64,000 nucleotides of DNA from Endozoicomonas euniceicola (GCF_025562755.1 NZ_CP103300.1:2226501-2290500); one strand, 5' to 3'. Numbered from the stretch's first letter, positions 44,627 to 53,699 are shown. A program made the numbers and translations. Notes: generated from the letters alone by a model not told the origin.

Positions 44627-45913
44627 TTACATCCCCACGTCATTCTTGAACGATTTCATTCGGCTGAATTGCCAGATAGCAATAAGTGATAAAAACAGGA
44701 AGATAATGATGGATACAACAGAGGCGATATTATACTGCTGGAACTCCAGGGTGAGTTTGTAAATCCATGTGATCAGAATATCCGTATGCCCTGCAAAGCG
44801 GTATTCCGGGTTGATCGGCCCACCCTCGGTTAACAGGAAAACGGCTCCGAAGTTATTAAAGTTAAACGTGAATGTCATCACCAGTGAAGGGGCAACCTGG
44901 TGCAATACCATTGGCAGGGTAATTTCCCGAAACTGCTGAAAACGACTGGCACCGTCTACTTCACTGGCTTCATACAGTTCTTTCGGAATATTCGTCAGTG
45001 CGCCGGAAATCAGCAACATAAAATAAGGCGCTCCAACCCAGACTCCTACGCCAATTACGGTCATTTTAGCGAGGGTGGGATCGGACAAAAATGCAATAGA
45101 GTCAAAGCCCCAGCTGTTGAGCAGCGCATTGACCGGGCCAACGCCATTTAACAACAACCTGAACACCAAAAGCGTCACAAACGCAGGAATGGCATAAGGC
45201 AGCATAAAAATAACGCGCCATATTTTTTGCCCGACAATGTCTCTGTTAGAAAGCGCCAAAGCCAGAATAAAGCCAAAACCACAGGTAAAAATAGTGGCAC
45301 TGGTCGCCCAGACAAACGTCCAGCTACCGACACCAAGCAATGTACTCGACCAGATTTTCAGTTCAAACAGTGCGCGGAAATTCTGGAAACCTACCCAGTC
45401 CACGAGGTTTCTCGGTGGAATATTTCCTGGTGCGGCGTAGTTGGTCAGGGAGACCAGTACCGTAATAACAATGGGCAGAATAATAAAAGCAATAGCCGCC
45501 AGCCCTGCCGGACTTAACATAATGACGGGAAAGTGGTCGTCATATAATGTTTTCAGTTGTTCACCAAAACTGGCATGGCAAGCAGTTACCCGGCGGGCGT
45601 CCTGAACATTTTTTACATAGGTAAACAGGAAAGCCAGGGAAACGAACAGGGCAATCACGCCTTCAACCAGCATATGAATAGAGTGATCACCATGGATAAT
45701 GGTGAACCCTGATCGGTGTTGTGTCACCTCCCCCAGTGTGACCAGCCCTTTCAGGGCGCTGGCAATGTCCGAGGCAAAAAAGAGGAACAGCAGCTGTGCC
45801 AGAAGGAACAGCCCCCCTTTAATAAAATGCCTTTTTGCCAGCTGTGTAGACCCCATCAGTACAACTGATGCTGGCACACCAAAGCCAGCAGGCTGCATGG
45901 TGGTTGTATGCAT
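44627..45913 (-). CDS. malF: Maltodextrin ABC transporter permease MalF
   Basis: 428 residues. An N-terminal pair of hydrophobic segments and a periplasmic stretch precede the core. The core carries the EAA motif YEASEVDGASRFQQFREITLP. The second permease half of the heterodimer, malG, follows after 2 bp. The gap to malE is 162 bp and holds a stable hairpin. The protein is shorter than E. coli MalF (514), mainly because the large P2 periplasmic loop is reduced, as in many non-enteric MalF proteins. Confidence 0.92.
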   Translation of the reverse strand: MHTTTMQPAGFGVPASVVLMGSTQLAKRHFIKGGLFLLAQLLFLFFASDIASALKGLVTLGEVTQHRSGFTIIHGDHSIHMLVEGVIALFVSLAFLFTYVKNVQDARRVTACHASFGEQLKTLYDDHFPVIMLSPAGLAAIAFIILPIVITVLVSLTNYAAPGNIPPRNLVDWVGFQNFRALFELKIWSSTLLGVGSWTFVWATSATIFTCGFGFILALALSNRDIVGQKIWRVIFMLPYAIPAFVTLLVFRLLLNGVGPVNALLNSWGFDSIAFLSDPTLAKMTVIGVGVWVGAPYFMLLISGALTNIPKELYEASEVDGASRFQQFREITLPMVLHQVAPSLVMTFTFNFNNFGAVFLLTEGGPINPEYRFAGHTDILITWIYKLTLEFQQYNIASVVSIIIFLFLSLIAIWQFSRMKSFKNDVGM

Positions 45914-46023
45914 AAAAATTCCGGTAAGTAAAAAAAGAATTGTTATTTAAAGTTTTAAATGGTCATTATTACGGCCACTAAACGATCATCAGAGCAATAG
46001 CCGAATAGTGACGAATAACTTCA

Positions 46024-46062
46024 GGCTTCTCCCTACAAGATAAGGGCATGAGTGGAGAAGCC
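46024..46062 (-). promoter_or_regulatory. Intercistronic hairpin between malE and malF
   Basis: A perfect 9-bp stem (GGCTTCTCC / GGAGAAGCC) with a 21-nt loop begins 14 bp after the malE stop, with no T-run. In E. coli, REP hairpins at the same position stabilise malE mRNA and keep MalE in excess over the permeases. A similar role is inferred. Confidence 0.5.
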
Positions 46063-46075
46063 GGACATTGACAGT

Positions 46076-47302
46076 TTATTGCTGGAATGAAATCTGTTCT
46101 TTAATCACCTTTAACGCATTATCAAGTGCCTTTTTTGGCTCCTGCCCGTTTACCCAGCTAGCAGTAATCGCATTAGCCATCGGTGACCAGACGTAGCCCA
46201 TTTCAGGTATCGACGGCATTGCATCGGCGTAGTAACCCTGGGAAATAAAGGCACGGCTGGCTTCATCGGCCTCTTCAGCCAATTCACTCATAATGTTTTC
46301 CATGGGTGGAATTAACCGGGTCATTTCAAAACGTTTTTTCAGCATGTCTTCTGTTGCCAGAAAATCGGCAAACAATTGCGCCGCCCTTGGGTATTCAGAA
46401 TAAGTGGACACCACTGCCAGCCGCACGGTTGTGAAGGTACGTGGATGTTTTCCTTCCAGTGTCGGCATGGGTATAACGCCGACATTGACCCCTGATTTTA
46501 AATAGCCTTCTGTCGCCCATGGCCCATCAACAATCGCTGCCACCTTACCTTCATTAAACAGTCCACGACGAACCTGGGGGTTACGCATATCCACCGGGTT
46601 GGAATTGTTCGCCGCTTTTAATTTGTTCATGGCAGTCAAACCATTAATGGCTTCAGGGGAGTTAACGCCAATATCTTTGGCGTCCATCCCTTTGTTACCG
46701 AATTCATAACCGCCATGCAGTGCAAGAAACATTCGGGATTCGTAATAATTCTGAACGTCCCAGAGCAGGGTGTATTTATTTTCCTGAAGATTATTAAAGC
46801 CGCCTGAGAACTGAATCAGTTCTTCAAAGGTTTCCGGGGCTTTTGTCAAAATATCTTTGTTATAAAACAGGGCGGTCGTCGCATAGCTTACCGGAAAACC
46901 GTAACTCAGCCCTTCTGCTTTTGAAGCAGTAACAGCTGCCCCGATAAAATTATTGTCAATGCGATCAGCACTGACGAGGTTTTCCATGACGGCTCCGCCA
47001 ACAACGAGTTTACCCAGCATGTCATGTTCGATTTCACCGACATCGGCGACTCTTGCGGTGCCGCCATCCTGAATCATACGACCGGCGATGTTCATCGGTG
47101 CCAGGGCGCGATAATTGAAACTGACGTTGTAACCGAAGGTTTCATTAAACTTTCCGGCAGCATACTTCATGTACTCCAGCGTTGGAGTATCAGTCCAGAT
47201 CAAGAGTTCAGCATTTTTTTCTGGCAATATCTCTTCACAGACACCAACACTGGCTACCACCAGTGACAAAGCAGCTGCAATTTTTCTGGACCAACAGTTC
47301 AT
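46076..47302 (-). CDS. malE: Maltodextrin-binding periplasmic protein MalE
   Basis: ~408 residues from MNCWSRKIAAALSLVVASVGVCEE, which gives a signal peptide; the frame is open further upstream, but the sequence there is not signal-like. The mature part follows the MalE pattern: LLIWTDTPTLEYMKYAAGKF, YGFPVSYATTALFYNKDIL, VDGPWATEGY and WVNGQEPKKALDNALKVI. It delivers maltodextrins to MalFG. It is first in a malE-malF-malG-GH13 unit and diverges from the porin unit. Confidence 0.9.
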   Translation of the reverse strand: MNCWSRKIAAALSLVVASVGVCEEILPEKNAELLIWTDTPTLEYMKYAAGKFNETFGYNVSFNYRALAPMNIAGRMIQDGGTARVADVGEIEHDMLGKLVVGGAVMENLVSADRIDNNFIGAAVTASKAEGLSYGFPVSYATTALFYNKDILTKAPETFEELIQFSGGFNNLQENKYTLLWDVQNYYESRMFLALHGGYEFGNKGMDAKDIGVNSPEAINGLTAMNKLKAANNSNPVDMRNPQVRRGLFNEGKVAAIVDGPWATEGYLKSGVNVGVIPMPTLEGKHPRTFTTVRLAVVSTYSEYPRAAQLFADFLATEDMLKKRFEMTRLIPPMENIMSELAEEADEASRAFISQGYYADAMPSIPEMGYVWSPMANAITASWVNGQEPKKALDNALKVIKEQISFQQ

Positions 47303-47327
47303 ACCTGTATCAACCCGTTCAAAATAT

Positions 47328-47348
47328 AGTAGTACACGAAATACTACT
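47328..47348. promoter_or_regulatory. Palindromic operator candidate before malE
   Basis: AGTAGTA (47328-47334), a 7-bp spacer and TACTACT (47342-47348) form a perfect inverted repeat whose near edge is 25 bp upstream of the malE ATG. The half-sites recall the TACT/AGTA elements of archaeal TrmB operators, although spacing and orientation differ. It is a candidate site for the TrmB-type regulator at 41130. Confidence 0.5.
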
Positions 47349-47446
47349 TCATGATCTACCAGCCAAATCAGCGAGTCAACCACATTTGAACGTTTTTTAC
47401 GGATTGTGTTGTTTAATTTTTTTTCTTGTTACTTTGTTTGCTTTTC

Positions 47447-47460
47447 TTGATCAAGATCAA
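47447..47460. promoter_or_regulatory. Perfect FNR/Anr box
   Basis: TTGATCAAGATCAA matches TTGAT-N4-ATCAA at all 10 fixed positions. It lies 145 bp from malE and 335 bp from the porin gene, and could link maltodextrin uptake to oxygen limitation. CRP sites are related (TGTGA-N6-TCACA), but this sequence fits FNR better. Confidence 0.55.
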
Positions 47461-47794
47461 TTTTTTGAGTTGAAAAAAATCGTTTTGAGCAGTTTAATTC
47501 TGTTCGTCATTAGTACAGTTTGAGTAACACTGAGTCATTGATTTTTATATTTTGCAGGGCTATCTGTATAGCCGGATAAATCAATAGTTAAAACAGAAGT
47601 ATTATATAACCTTCATCCATGATGTTAATGGAAGAACGTTATTTATTGGTGTTCTAAAAATCAAACAGTCAGCTTTCAATTAAAAAATACCAGACACCTA
47701 AAAGAGTGTTGAAACACTTATGTCTTGTTCTGGCATATCACATTGTATTTAAAACGGTACAGGGCTCTTAATACTTGAGTCTCAAGGGGAACGT

Positions 47795-48934
47795 GTGGAT
47801 AAGAAAATTTTATCGGTTGTTTTAGCTAACACGGTAATAGCTGCCAATGCTGTCGCTGCCAGTGATTTAAACCTGCCCAATACAGATTTGAGTCTGGCTT
47901 CAATTGACACGGATAAGGAGCGTTCTTCAGCGGCTAACTACGAAGCTTATAAAAGAGACCGTTCCTTTAACGAATACACTGAGACGAACTGCACAGATTC
48001 GGCAGAAGAAACATCTTATTCACCCTTTGGCTGGAGCCTGTCCGGTAATATCGGCACATCCGTAGAATACGAGCATCGGGATACCCGGGAATGGGACGGC
48101 GGCAAAAAGAAAGAAAGAATCATCACCAATGAGATTGTCGGCCTGTTTCTGCATCAGCACGACTGGGATCTGAAAGCGAAGTACTCGCTCAAGCAGATGA
48201 ACCGGGAACAAAGAAACAGCATCACCAGTGATTATTACGAAAATGCCGATTCTTACAAGCACCTGTTACTGCTGGATAAACCGTTCAATTTAGGGCACGG
48301 CTGGGGAGCGGGTCTGGCTTATGAAGGGGAGTATATCACCAATAAGATCACTTCTCCTTATGTCAACCACATGAACACCAACTCCTTTGAGCAGATCTTC
48401 AAGCCCTATGCGACTTACTGGAGTAATAAATACAACGCCGGTTTCTACAGCCATGTAGAGTACCTGCGAATTGATTATGACAATAATGACTGGGGCTCCC
48501 GGGATGAACGAGGCTACAGTTTCCTGTTTAAGCCTTACTTCAACTATGGCCGATTCAGGTTTGATCTGGAGTTTTTCTATCAGGACAAAGACAATAAAGA
48601 CTTTTCCGGTGCAGGAGCTCACAACGGCAGTGATCGTTTTGTTGAGAAATACATTGAGCCGACCGTCCGCTACAGCATTAAGAACGGTGGGGTCGCCTAT
48701 CTGAACCTTCGTTACACCAAGAACGAAACCAGAAAGAAAGATGCTGAAACCTACTTCAAGACCGTTATAAAAGCCAAGGTCGGCTATGAAGTAGACCTCG
48801 GGGAGAGCTGGATGCTACGAGCCGAATACGAATACACTCGCGACAGGGAAACCAGTAATAAAGCGGAATTCAGTGGCAAAAAGAAAAAGATCGATTCCCA
48901 TACCGTTTACGCCCACGCCCTGTATCGTTTCTAA
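47795..48934 (+). CDS. OmpG-like outer-membrane porin
   Basis: 379 residues from a GTG start (AAGGGG upstream). It has a signal peptide (ILSVVLANTVIAANAVAA) and alternating amphipathic strands such as WDLKAKYSLKQMN, AGFYSHVEYLRIDYD and WMLRAEYEYTRDRE. The last residue is Phe (YAHALYRF), the usual barrel assembly signal. Size and strand pattern fit monomeric OmpG-type porins. Its position before lpxD-like, lipoprotein and malK genes suggests it passes maltodextrins, in place of trimeric LamB. Confidence 0.8.
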   Translation: MDKKILSVVLANTVIAANAVAASDLNLPNTDLSLASIDTDKERSSAANYEAYKRDRSFNEYTETNCTDSAEETSYSPFGWSLSGNIGTSVEYEHRDTREWDGGKKKERIITNEIVGLFLHQHDWDLKAKYSLKQMNREQRNSITSDYYENADSYKHLLLLDKPFNLGHGWGAGLAYEGEYITNKITSPYVNHMNTNSFEQIFKPYATYWSNKYNAGFYSHVEYLRIDYDNNDWGSRDERGYSFLFKPYFNYGRFRFDLEFFYQDKDNKDFSGAGAHNGSDRFVEKYIEPTVRYSIKNGGVAYLNLRYTKNETRKKDAETYFKTVIKAKVGYEVDLGESWMLRAEYEYTRDRETSNKAEFSGKKKKIDSHTVYAHALYRF

Positions 48935-48948
48935 AAGAAGATTGAAGT

Positions 48949-49974
48949 ATGTTTGAAGCCTGTGAAATTGCCAGTTTTCTTAAGGGTCGGTTAGTTGGCG
49001 AAAAGGGGACCGGATTTACCGCCATTCGTTCTGTTATGGACAGCCTTCCCGGACACCTTGCCATTGTGTTGTCAAAACAGGACCTTAAGAGGATTAATGA
49101 GTGCCAGGCAGACATCATCATAGGTCCGGAAGACATACTCTCTTCGAAAGCCCGATCAAAAGTTATTGTCGACCAGTTAAATACTGGATTAATGAATCAG
49201 TTGTTGCGGACTTACAAGGTAGAAAAGTACCAGCTCCATGACCAGGGAAATGTTTCGGAGTTTCCTGACGTTTATATTGGCAAACACACCCGCATTGGTA
49301 AGGGCTGCCATTTCATGCCTGGGGTAAAAATCATGAACGGTGTTGAGGTCGGCGATAATGTCGCCATTCACGCTAATACGGTTATCAAGGAGGGCACCGT
49401 TATTGGCAACAATGTCACCATTGATTCCAACAACTCCATCGGCAATTACAGTTTCGAGTACATGCTTGATGCCAATCAGGCCTATGAGCGTCTGGAAAGT
49501 ATTGGCCGGGTCATCATTGAAGACAATGTGGAAATAGGTGCCAACAATACCATCGACCGGGGTACGCTGGGCGATACCGTTATTGGTTACGGCACCAAAA
49601 TCGATAACCTGGTGCAAATCGGACACGATTGTCAGATAGGAAAACACTGTCTGATGATTTCTCAGTCTGGTATAGCCGGTCACAGTCGTCTTGGTAATCG
49701 GGTTATTGTCCATGGTCAGGTCGCCATTGCCGGGCACCTCTCCATTGGTGACAACAGTGTCATACAAGGCAAGTCCGGGGTGAGTCGCTCCTGTGGCCCA
49801 AACAGCAAACTGTTTGGCTACCCAGCCAGAGATTCCAGAGAGTATATGAAATCACTGGCAACACTCCATGCCCTCAGCAGCCAAAACACAACAGGCGATG
49901 CCAGGCAAACTCGCACCCCGCTGCGCAGCCGCAGCAAAATCCGAAAAGTTCTGGATGTTATTTTTTCGTCCTGA
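48949..49974 (+). CDS. LpxD-like hexapeptide acyltransferase within the maltodextrin locus
   Basis: 341 residues, the length of E. coli LpxD. The left-handed beta-helix region (VYIGKHTRIGKGCHFMPGV through NSVIQGKSGVSRS) contains IDNLVQIGHDCQIG, where LpxD has its catalytic His. The N-terminal uridine-binding part is divergent (ITEF- or FLSNPKY-type motifs are not clear). LpxD adds the second acyl chain in lipid A synthesis and is normally beside fabZ/lpxA; here it follows the porin by 14 bp. It could be a paralogue acting on another sugar nucleotide. Confidence 0.75.
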   Translation: MFEACEIASFLKGRLVGEKGTGFTAIRSVMDSLPGHLAIVLSKQDLKRINECQADIIIGPEDILSSKARSKVIVDQLNTGLMNQLLRTYKVEKYQLHDQGNVSEFPDVYIGKHTRIGKGCHFMPGVKIMNGVEVGDNVAIHANTVIKEGTVIGNNVTIDSNNSIGNYSFEYMLDANQAYERLESIGRVIIEDNVEIGANNTIDRGTLGDTVIGYGTKIDNLVQIGHDCQIGKHCLMISQSGIAGHSRLGNRVIVHGQVAIAGHLSIGDNSVIQGKSGVSRSCGPNSKLFGYPARDSREYMKSLATLHALSSQNTTGDARQTRTPLRSRSKIRKVLDVIFSS

Positions 49975-50046
49975 CCGATATTCAGGGCAGTCGCCTTTTA
50001 ACCATTTTCGCCGTACATCATAACGTTAGCGTGAGAGGTAGAGACC

Positions 50047-50532
50047 ATGAAACTGAAAGCTTTATTACCTGTATTATTATCTTCAGCCCTGGTGGGTTGC
50101 GCCGGTGGCCCGTCTGTGGACCAGAACATTAATCCGGTTGGCTCTGGCCCACTGGCGGATTGCAGCCTGCCTTCCCTTAATGAAAGCGGGCCGATCAGGC
50201 CACCTATGTACGTCACCGGAACTTTTTCAGACAGCAACTGGATGCATGACGAACATCGTCGTATGTCTTATAAGGGCAACGGAATCTACCAGGTGGTTAT
50301 GGATACGGAAGAAGGCCCCATCAACTTCCAGTTTGCCAGCATGGGTTGGAAACCACAGTACACAGCCGGCGAGGGCAGTATGACGGTTGGTCAGGAAGCC
50401 GAGCTGGTCAGAGGTGGCTTTATGAAAGACACCCGCGTGATCATTCCTGCTGAAGGCCGCTATGTCTGGAGCTTCCAGGTCGATGACAATCGTCAGCCAG
50501 TGCGCGCGATGATCTCGCAGTGTAAGCCATAA
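50047..50532 (+). CDS. Lipoprotein with E-set/CBM48-like beta-sandwich
   Basis: 161 residues. The signal peptide ends in the lipobox LVGC, so it is membrane-anchored. Residues ~50-160 look like one immunoglobulin-like domain (MYVTGTFSDSNWMHDEHRRM, GNGIYQVVMDTEEGPINFQF). The GTF-x-W and Y-x-V-V-x-L/D patterns recall glycogen-binding CBM48/CBM20 domains. Given its place between the porin and malK, a surface or periplasmic maltodextrin-binding role is plausible but not proven. Confidence 0.65.
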   Translation: MKLKALLPVLLSSALVGCAGGPSVDQNINPVGSGPLADCSLPSLNESGPIRPPMYVTGTFSDSNWMHDEHRRMSYKGNGIYQVVMDTEEGPINFQFASMGWKPQYTAGEGSMTVGQEAELVRGGFMKDTRVIIPAEGRYVWSFQVDDNRQPVRAMISQCKP

Positions 50533-50617
50533 CGCATTATTGATAACCCCACGACCGCTGCTGTTTATTGACTGTGGCGGTATTTCTGCCACTACCCCAC
50601 GAGAGAGTGAAAACCGG

Positions 50618-51739
50618 ATGGCTAACGTAAGCCTTAGAAGTGTTGAAAAAGAGTACGACAATGGATTCAAGGCTGTACACGGCATCGACCTTGATATTCA
50701 CGATGGCGAATTCATGGTGTTCGTTGGCCCTTCCGGTTGTGCCAAATCGACCACGCTGCGTATGATTGCCGGACTGGAAAAAATTTCCGCTGGTGAAATC
50801 AGCATCAGTGGCAAGGTCGTCAATGAGGTGGCCGCCAAGGACAGGGGCATTGCCATGGTGTTTCAAAACTATGCGCTTTATCCCCATAAAACCGTATTCG
50901 ACAACATGGCCTTTGGCCTGAAAATGCAGAAGCGCCCCAAAGAAGAGATTAAACAAAGGGTTGAAGAAGCGGCAGAGATGCTTGAAATAACTGACCTGCT
51001 TGATCGCAAGCCAAAGGAGATGTCCGGTGGTCAAAGGCAACGGGTGGCAGTAGGCCGGGCTATTGTGCGCAAGCCGGATGTCTTTCTGTTTGACGAGCCT
51101 TTATCAAACCTCGATGCCAAACTCCGGGTATCCATGCGGGTGAAAATTGCCCAGCTGCACAAAAAACTGAAAGAAGACGGCAACCCGGCAACGATGGTCT
51201 ACGTCACCCACGACCAGACCGAAGCATTAACCCTTGGTGATCGTATTTGCGTGCTGAACAAAGGGGAGATCATGCAGGTTGATACGCCGGAAAATCTTTA
51301 CAACCATCCTGCTAACCGGTTTGTTGCCGGGTTTATTGGTTCTCCGGCCATGAATCTTCTGGATGTTGCCCTGCACAGAGAGCAAAAGGAAGCTCGTATT
51401 ACTCTGGCGGAAGGCGTCACCCTGTCACTGCCACAGGACATGCAGGCAAAAATCAGTGGCTACGCACAAAAAGACATCTGTTTTGGCATACGTCCTGAAC
51501 ACATTGATCTGGTAACTGAGCAGGACGACGCTGAAAACACCTGCGAAGGTCTTCTGACCGTTGTTGAAAATATGGGTAACGAAAAGTATTTATATTTTCA
51601 GGTGGGTGATCATGAGGTTATCGCGCGCACAGCCAGTCCGGCCATTACCACAGCGGATATTGGACGACGGATTAATTTTAAAGTGAATGTTGAGGCCTGT
51701 CACCTGTTTGATGGGCAGACAGGACAGAGCTTGATCTGA
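50618..51739 (+). CDS. malK: Maltodextrin ABC transporter ATPase MalK
   Basis: 373 residues. ABC motifs: Walker A GPSGCAKSTT, Q-loop VFQNYALYPHKT, signature MSGGQRQRVAVGRA, Walker B DVFLFDEPLSNLDA and switch His YVTHDQ. A C-terminal regulatory (TOBE-type) domain follows (CFGIRPEHIDLV). The Walker A Gly before the Lys is Ala here (~A42); GCGKST is the common form. The ATG at 50618 is preferred to earlier in-frame codons because MANVSLR is the family start. It energises MalFG, whose genes are in the divergent unit. Confidence 0.93.
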   Translation: MANVSLRSVEKEYDNGFKAVHGIDLDIHDGEFMVFVGPSGCAKSTTLRMIAGLEKISAGEISISGKVVNEVAAKDRGIAMVFQNYALYPHKTVFDNMAFGLKMQKRPKEEIKQRVEEAAEMLEITDLLDRKPKEMSGGQRQRVAVGRAIVRKPDVFLFDEPLSNLDAKLRVSMRVKIAQLHKKLKEDGNPATMVYVTHDQTEALTLGDRICVLNKGEIMQVDTPENLYNHPANRFVAGFIGSPAMNLLDVALHREQKEARITLAEGVTLSLPQDMQAKISGYAQKDICFGIRPEHIDLVTEQDDAENTCEGLLTVVENMGNEKYLYFQVGDHEVIARTASPAITTADIGRRINFKVNVEACHLFDGQTGQSLI

Positions 51740-51964
51740 CACTTATTAAACCTGATGTACTGAATAGGTTGGTTCGAGGGAAGCGTCTATGCACTTCGCT
51801 CTTCCCAACCTTGTATCTAGACTGCTGACATCGACCTGCGCCGGCTAGAAGGTGTTACTGTCTGAATAAAAGCCCAGAGTCGTACAAAAGAAACCATCTC
51901 GAAAACCCTTGCGACAATCAACCAGCAGCGGACAGCGATCTATTCTAAGCCCCGGCTTCTTTAT

Positions 51965-52885
51965 TCAATTCGCATTGGCTGAGTTCACTTTAATTAACAT
52001 GTCTGGCCTATAACCTGTACTGTCTTCTTCACTGGGATAGCCTTTCTGGTTCGAGATTATTTGAGTCTTTCCTATTTTCAAACAGATGTTGCTATGGGTG
52101 TGTCCATAAAACCAGAAATCTGGCTGCCAGGTTGTAATAAATTCAGTAAGATTATTTACAAAATATGGTGATAGCTCATTAAATTCCGGGGGTTCCTTTT
52201 TCCATTTTTCATCCACACAATCAGGCACAGGGGCAAAATGTGTAATGACCACGGTAGGCCCTGAGTGTGGCATTAAGAATTCCTTCTGAAGCCATTGCAT
52301 ACAGTCTTGATTAAGGTTTTCCATATCTCCGCTGCTAATGGCGCGATTATTCATCGTTATTTTGCTGAAGTCGTTAATTCTCCCTTCAGACCAGGCCATG
52401 CAAAAAGCTTTGCTTCCGGGGATGACTTGTTCATAAAGCTCAAAATTACTCCACAGTGTACAGCCAAGGAAACGTATGTTATTCAGAACGATGCTGTCTT
52501 TCTCCAGAAAATAGACATTCTCTTCACTGCTCGATTCTTTCCGAAGTATTTTTTCCGTTTCTATAAGGTCATGGCCATAATACTCATGGTTTCCTGCAAT
52601 AAAAATAACCGGTTTGTTATGTTTTTTGGCAACAGATTTAGCATACTGAATGCTTTCTATGCCATTATGGATATCTCCTGCTAATACGAATATATCTGCT
52701 TTATCAGAGGATATAACTTTGGGTTCATCTATAAGACTATGGTCTTGCATTTCGTTGTGTAAGTCCGAATGCAAAGATATATTTATTTCTTCTGCCATGA
52801 CTGCCGAGTCCATAGTTATCAGCATAGCTGTGACACAAGCAACTGTACTTTTTATTGAAAACATTAACAATGCCGCTTTAAGCAT
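51965..52885 (-). CDS. Secreted metallophosphoesterase
   Basis: 306 residues with an N-terminal hydrophobic signal (TVACVTAMLITMDSAVMA). The five calcineurin-type metal motifs are in order: SDLH, GDIHNG, GNHEYY, THFAP and GHTHSN. It therefore should be a two-metal phosphoesterase; the substrate is unknown. The gene is AT-rich compared with malK, stands alone, and diverges from vapBC. The 225 bp between malK and its 3' end contain nothing I can assign. Confidence 0.8.
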   Translation of the reverse strand: MLKAALLMFSIKSTVACVTAMLITMDSAVMAEEINISLHSDLHNEMQDHSLIDEPKVISSDKADIFVLAGDIHNGIESIQYAKSVAKKHNKPVIFIAGNHEYYGHDLIETEKILRKESSSEENVYFLEKDSIVLNNIRFLGCTLWSNFELYEQVIPGSKAFCMAWSEGRINDFSKITMNNRAISSGDMENLNQDCMQWLQKEFLMPHSGPTVVITHFAPVPDCVDEKWKKEPPEFNELSPYFVNNLTEFITTWQPDFWFYGHTHSNICLKIGKTQIISNQKGYPSEEDSTGYRPDMLIKVNSANAN

Positions 52886-53007
52886 AAAAACGAGGCTCTT
52901 GATGGATTCCGAAGAGTTACCCAGGCAAAACCTCCAGAAACCCTGTGAGACTATTTTAGACTCATTTCATTTTGGAGACTCTTCGCTACACTTGCTACAT
53001 CTGCACT

Positions 53008-53030
53008 GCTATATATACTGGATATATAGC
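53008..53030. promoter_or_regulatory. Palindrome upstream of vapB, probable autoregulatory operator
   Basis: GCTATATA (53008-53015) and TATATAGC (53023-53030) form a perfect inverted repeat with a 7-bp spacer, 22 bp before the vapB ATG. VapBC complexes usually repress their own promoter through such sites. Confidence 0.6.
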
Positions 53031-53052
53031 AATATATTACAGGTGGTTTACC

Positions 53053-53292
53053 ATGGCTCAAGGTACCGTTTTCGAAAATAACCGGACTCAGGCTGTCCGG
53101 CTTCCTGCTGAAACGCGATTTCCTGACAACATCAAAAAAGTCAGAGTTCGGGTGCGTGGTCAGGATCGCATCCTTTCACCAATCGGTAAGACCTGGGATT
53201 CCTTTTTCAATGTAACGCCTGAGAATAGTGTGACCGATGACTTTATGACAGAGCGGGCCTCACAGGAACAAAAAGAGAGAGAGCAGTTTTGA
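53053..53292 (+). CDS. vapB: VapB-type antitoxin
   Basis: 79 residues with an AbrB/MazE-like N-terminus (GTVFENNRTQAVRLPAETRF) that binds DNA, and a charged, flexible C-terminus for toxin binding. The ATG at 53053 is chosen because it begins this domain. Its stop overlaps the possible TTG start of the toxin gene, the usual coupling. The frame remains open upstream but without family similarity. Confidence 0.88.
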   Translation: MAQGTVFENNRTQAVRLPAETRFPDNIKKVRVRVRGQDRILSPIGKTWDSFFNVTPENSVTDDFMTERASQEQKEREQF

Positions 53293-53699
53293 TACTGAAA
53301 TTTATGCTGGATACTGACATTTCAATTTTTGTTCTCAGACACAGATCCCCAGAGTTACTGGGTGTTTTTAATGCTTATGACGGACAGATAGCGATTAGCT
53401 CTATCACACTCTCAGAACTGCTTCATGGTGTTGAAAAATCATCGGATCCAAAGCAAAACCGAAATACGGTTGAAAGCTTTGTCAGTCGGCTGGAAGTGTT
53501 AGACTATACCAGCAAGGCCTCTGCCCATTATGGAGATATACGGGCTAACCTTGAGCGCAGGGGGCAGATTATCGGGGTAAACGATATACATATTGCCGCC
53601 CATGCCCGTAGTGAGGGGTTGATTGCTGTGACCAATAATGTTCGTGAGTTCAGTCGTGTAGATGGCCTGCGTGTTGAAAATTGGCTGGAGCAAGCATAG
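53289..53699 (+). CDS. vapC: VapC-type PIN-domain toxin
   Basis: A PIN-domain ribonuclease toxin of ~131-136 residues, whose relatives cut tRNA or rRNA. Acidic residues are in the LDTDIS start, LSELLHG and VNDIHIAAHA, with VTNNVREFSRV near the end. The TTG at 53289 overlaps the antitoxin stop; the ATG at 53304 (MLDTDIS) is the likelier start because PIN toxins of this group begin there. It forms a toxin-antitoxin pair with the preceding gene. Confidence 0.9.
   Translation: MILKFMLDTDISIFVLRHRSPELLGVFNAYDGQIAISSITLSELLHGVEKSSDPKQNRNTVESFVSRLEVLDYTSKASAHYGDIRANLERRGQIIGVNDIHIAAHARSEGLIAVTNNVREFSRVDGLRVENWLEQA

Larger units (their letters stand above)
47303..47794. other. Divergent control region between malE and the porin gene
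   Basis: About 490 bp, AT-rich, with no gene. It contains a 7-bp-arm palindrome close to malE and a perfect FNR-type box, both listed separately. The right half (47520-47790) shows no further motif I can support. No MalT box (GGATGA type) is seen, in keeping with a TrmB-type regulator. Confidence 0.6.
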
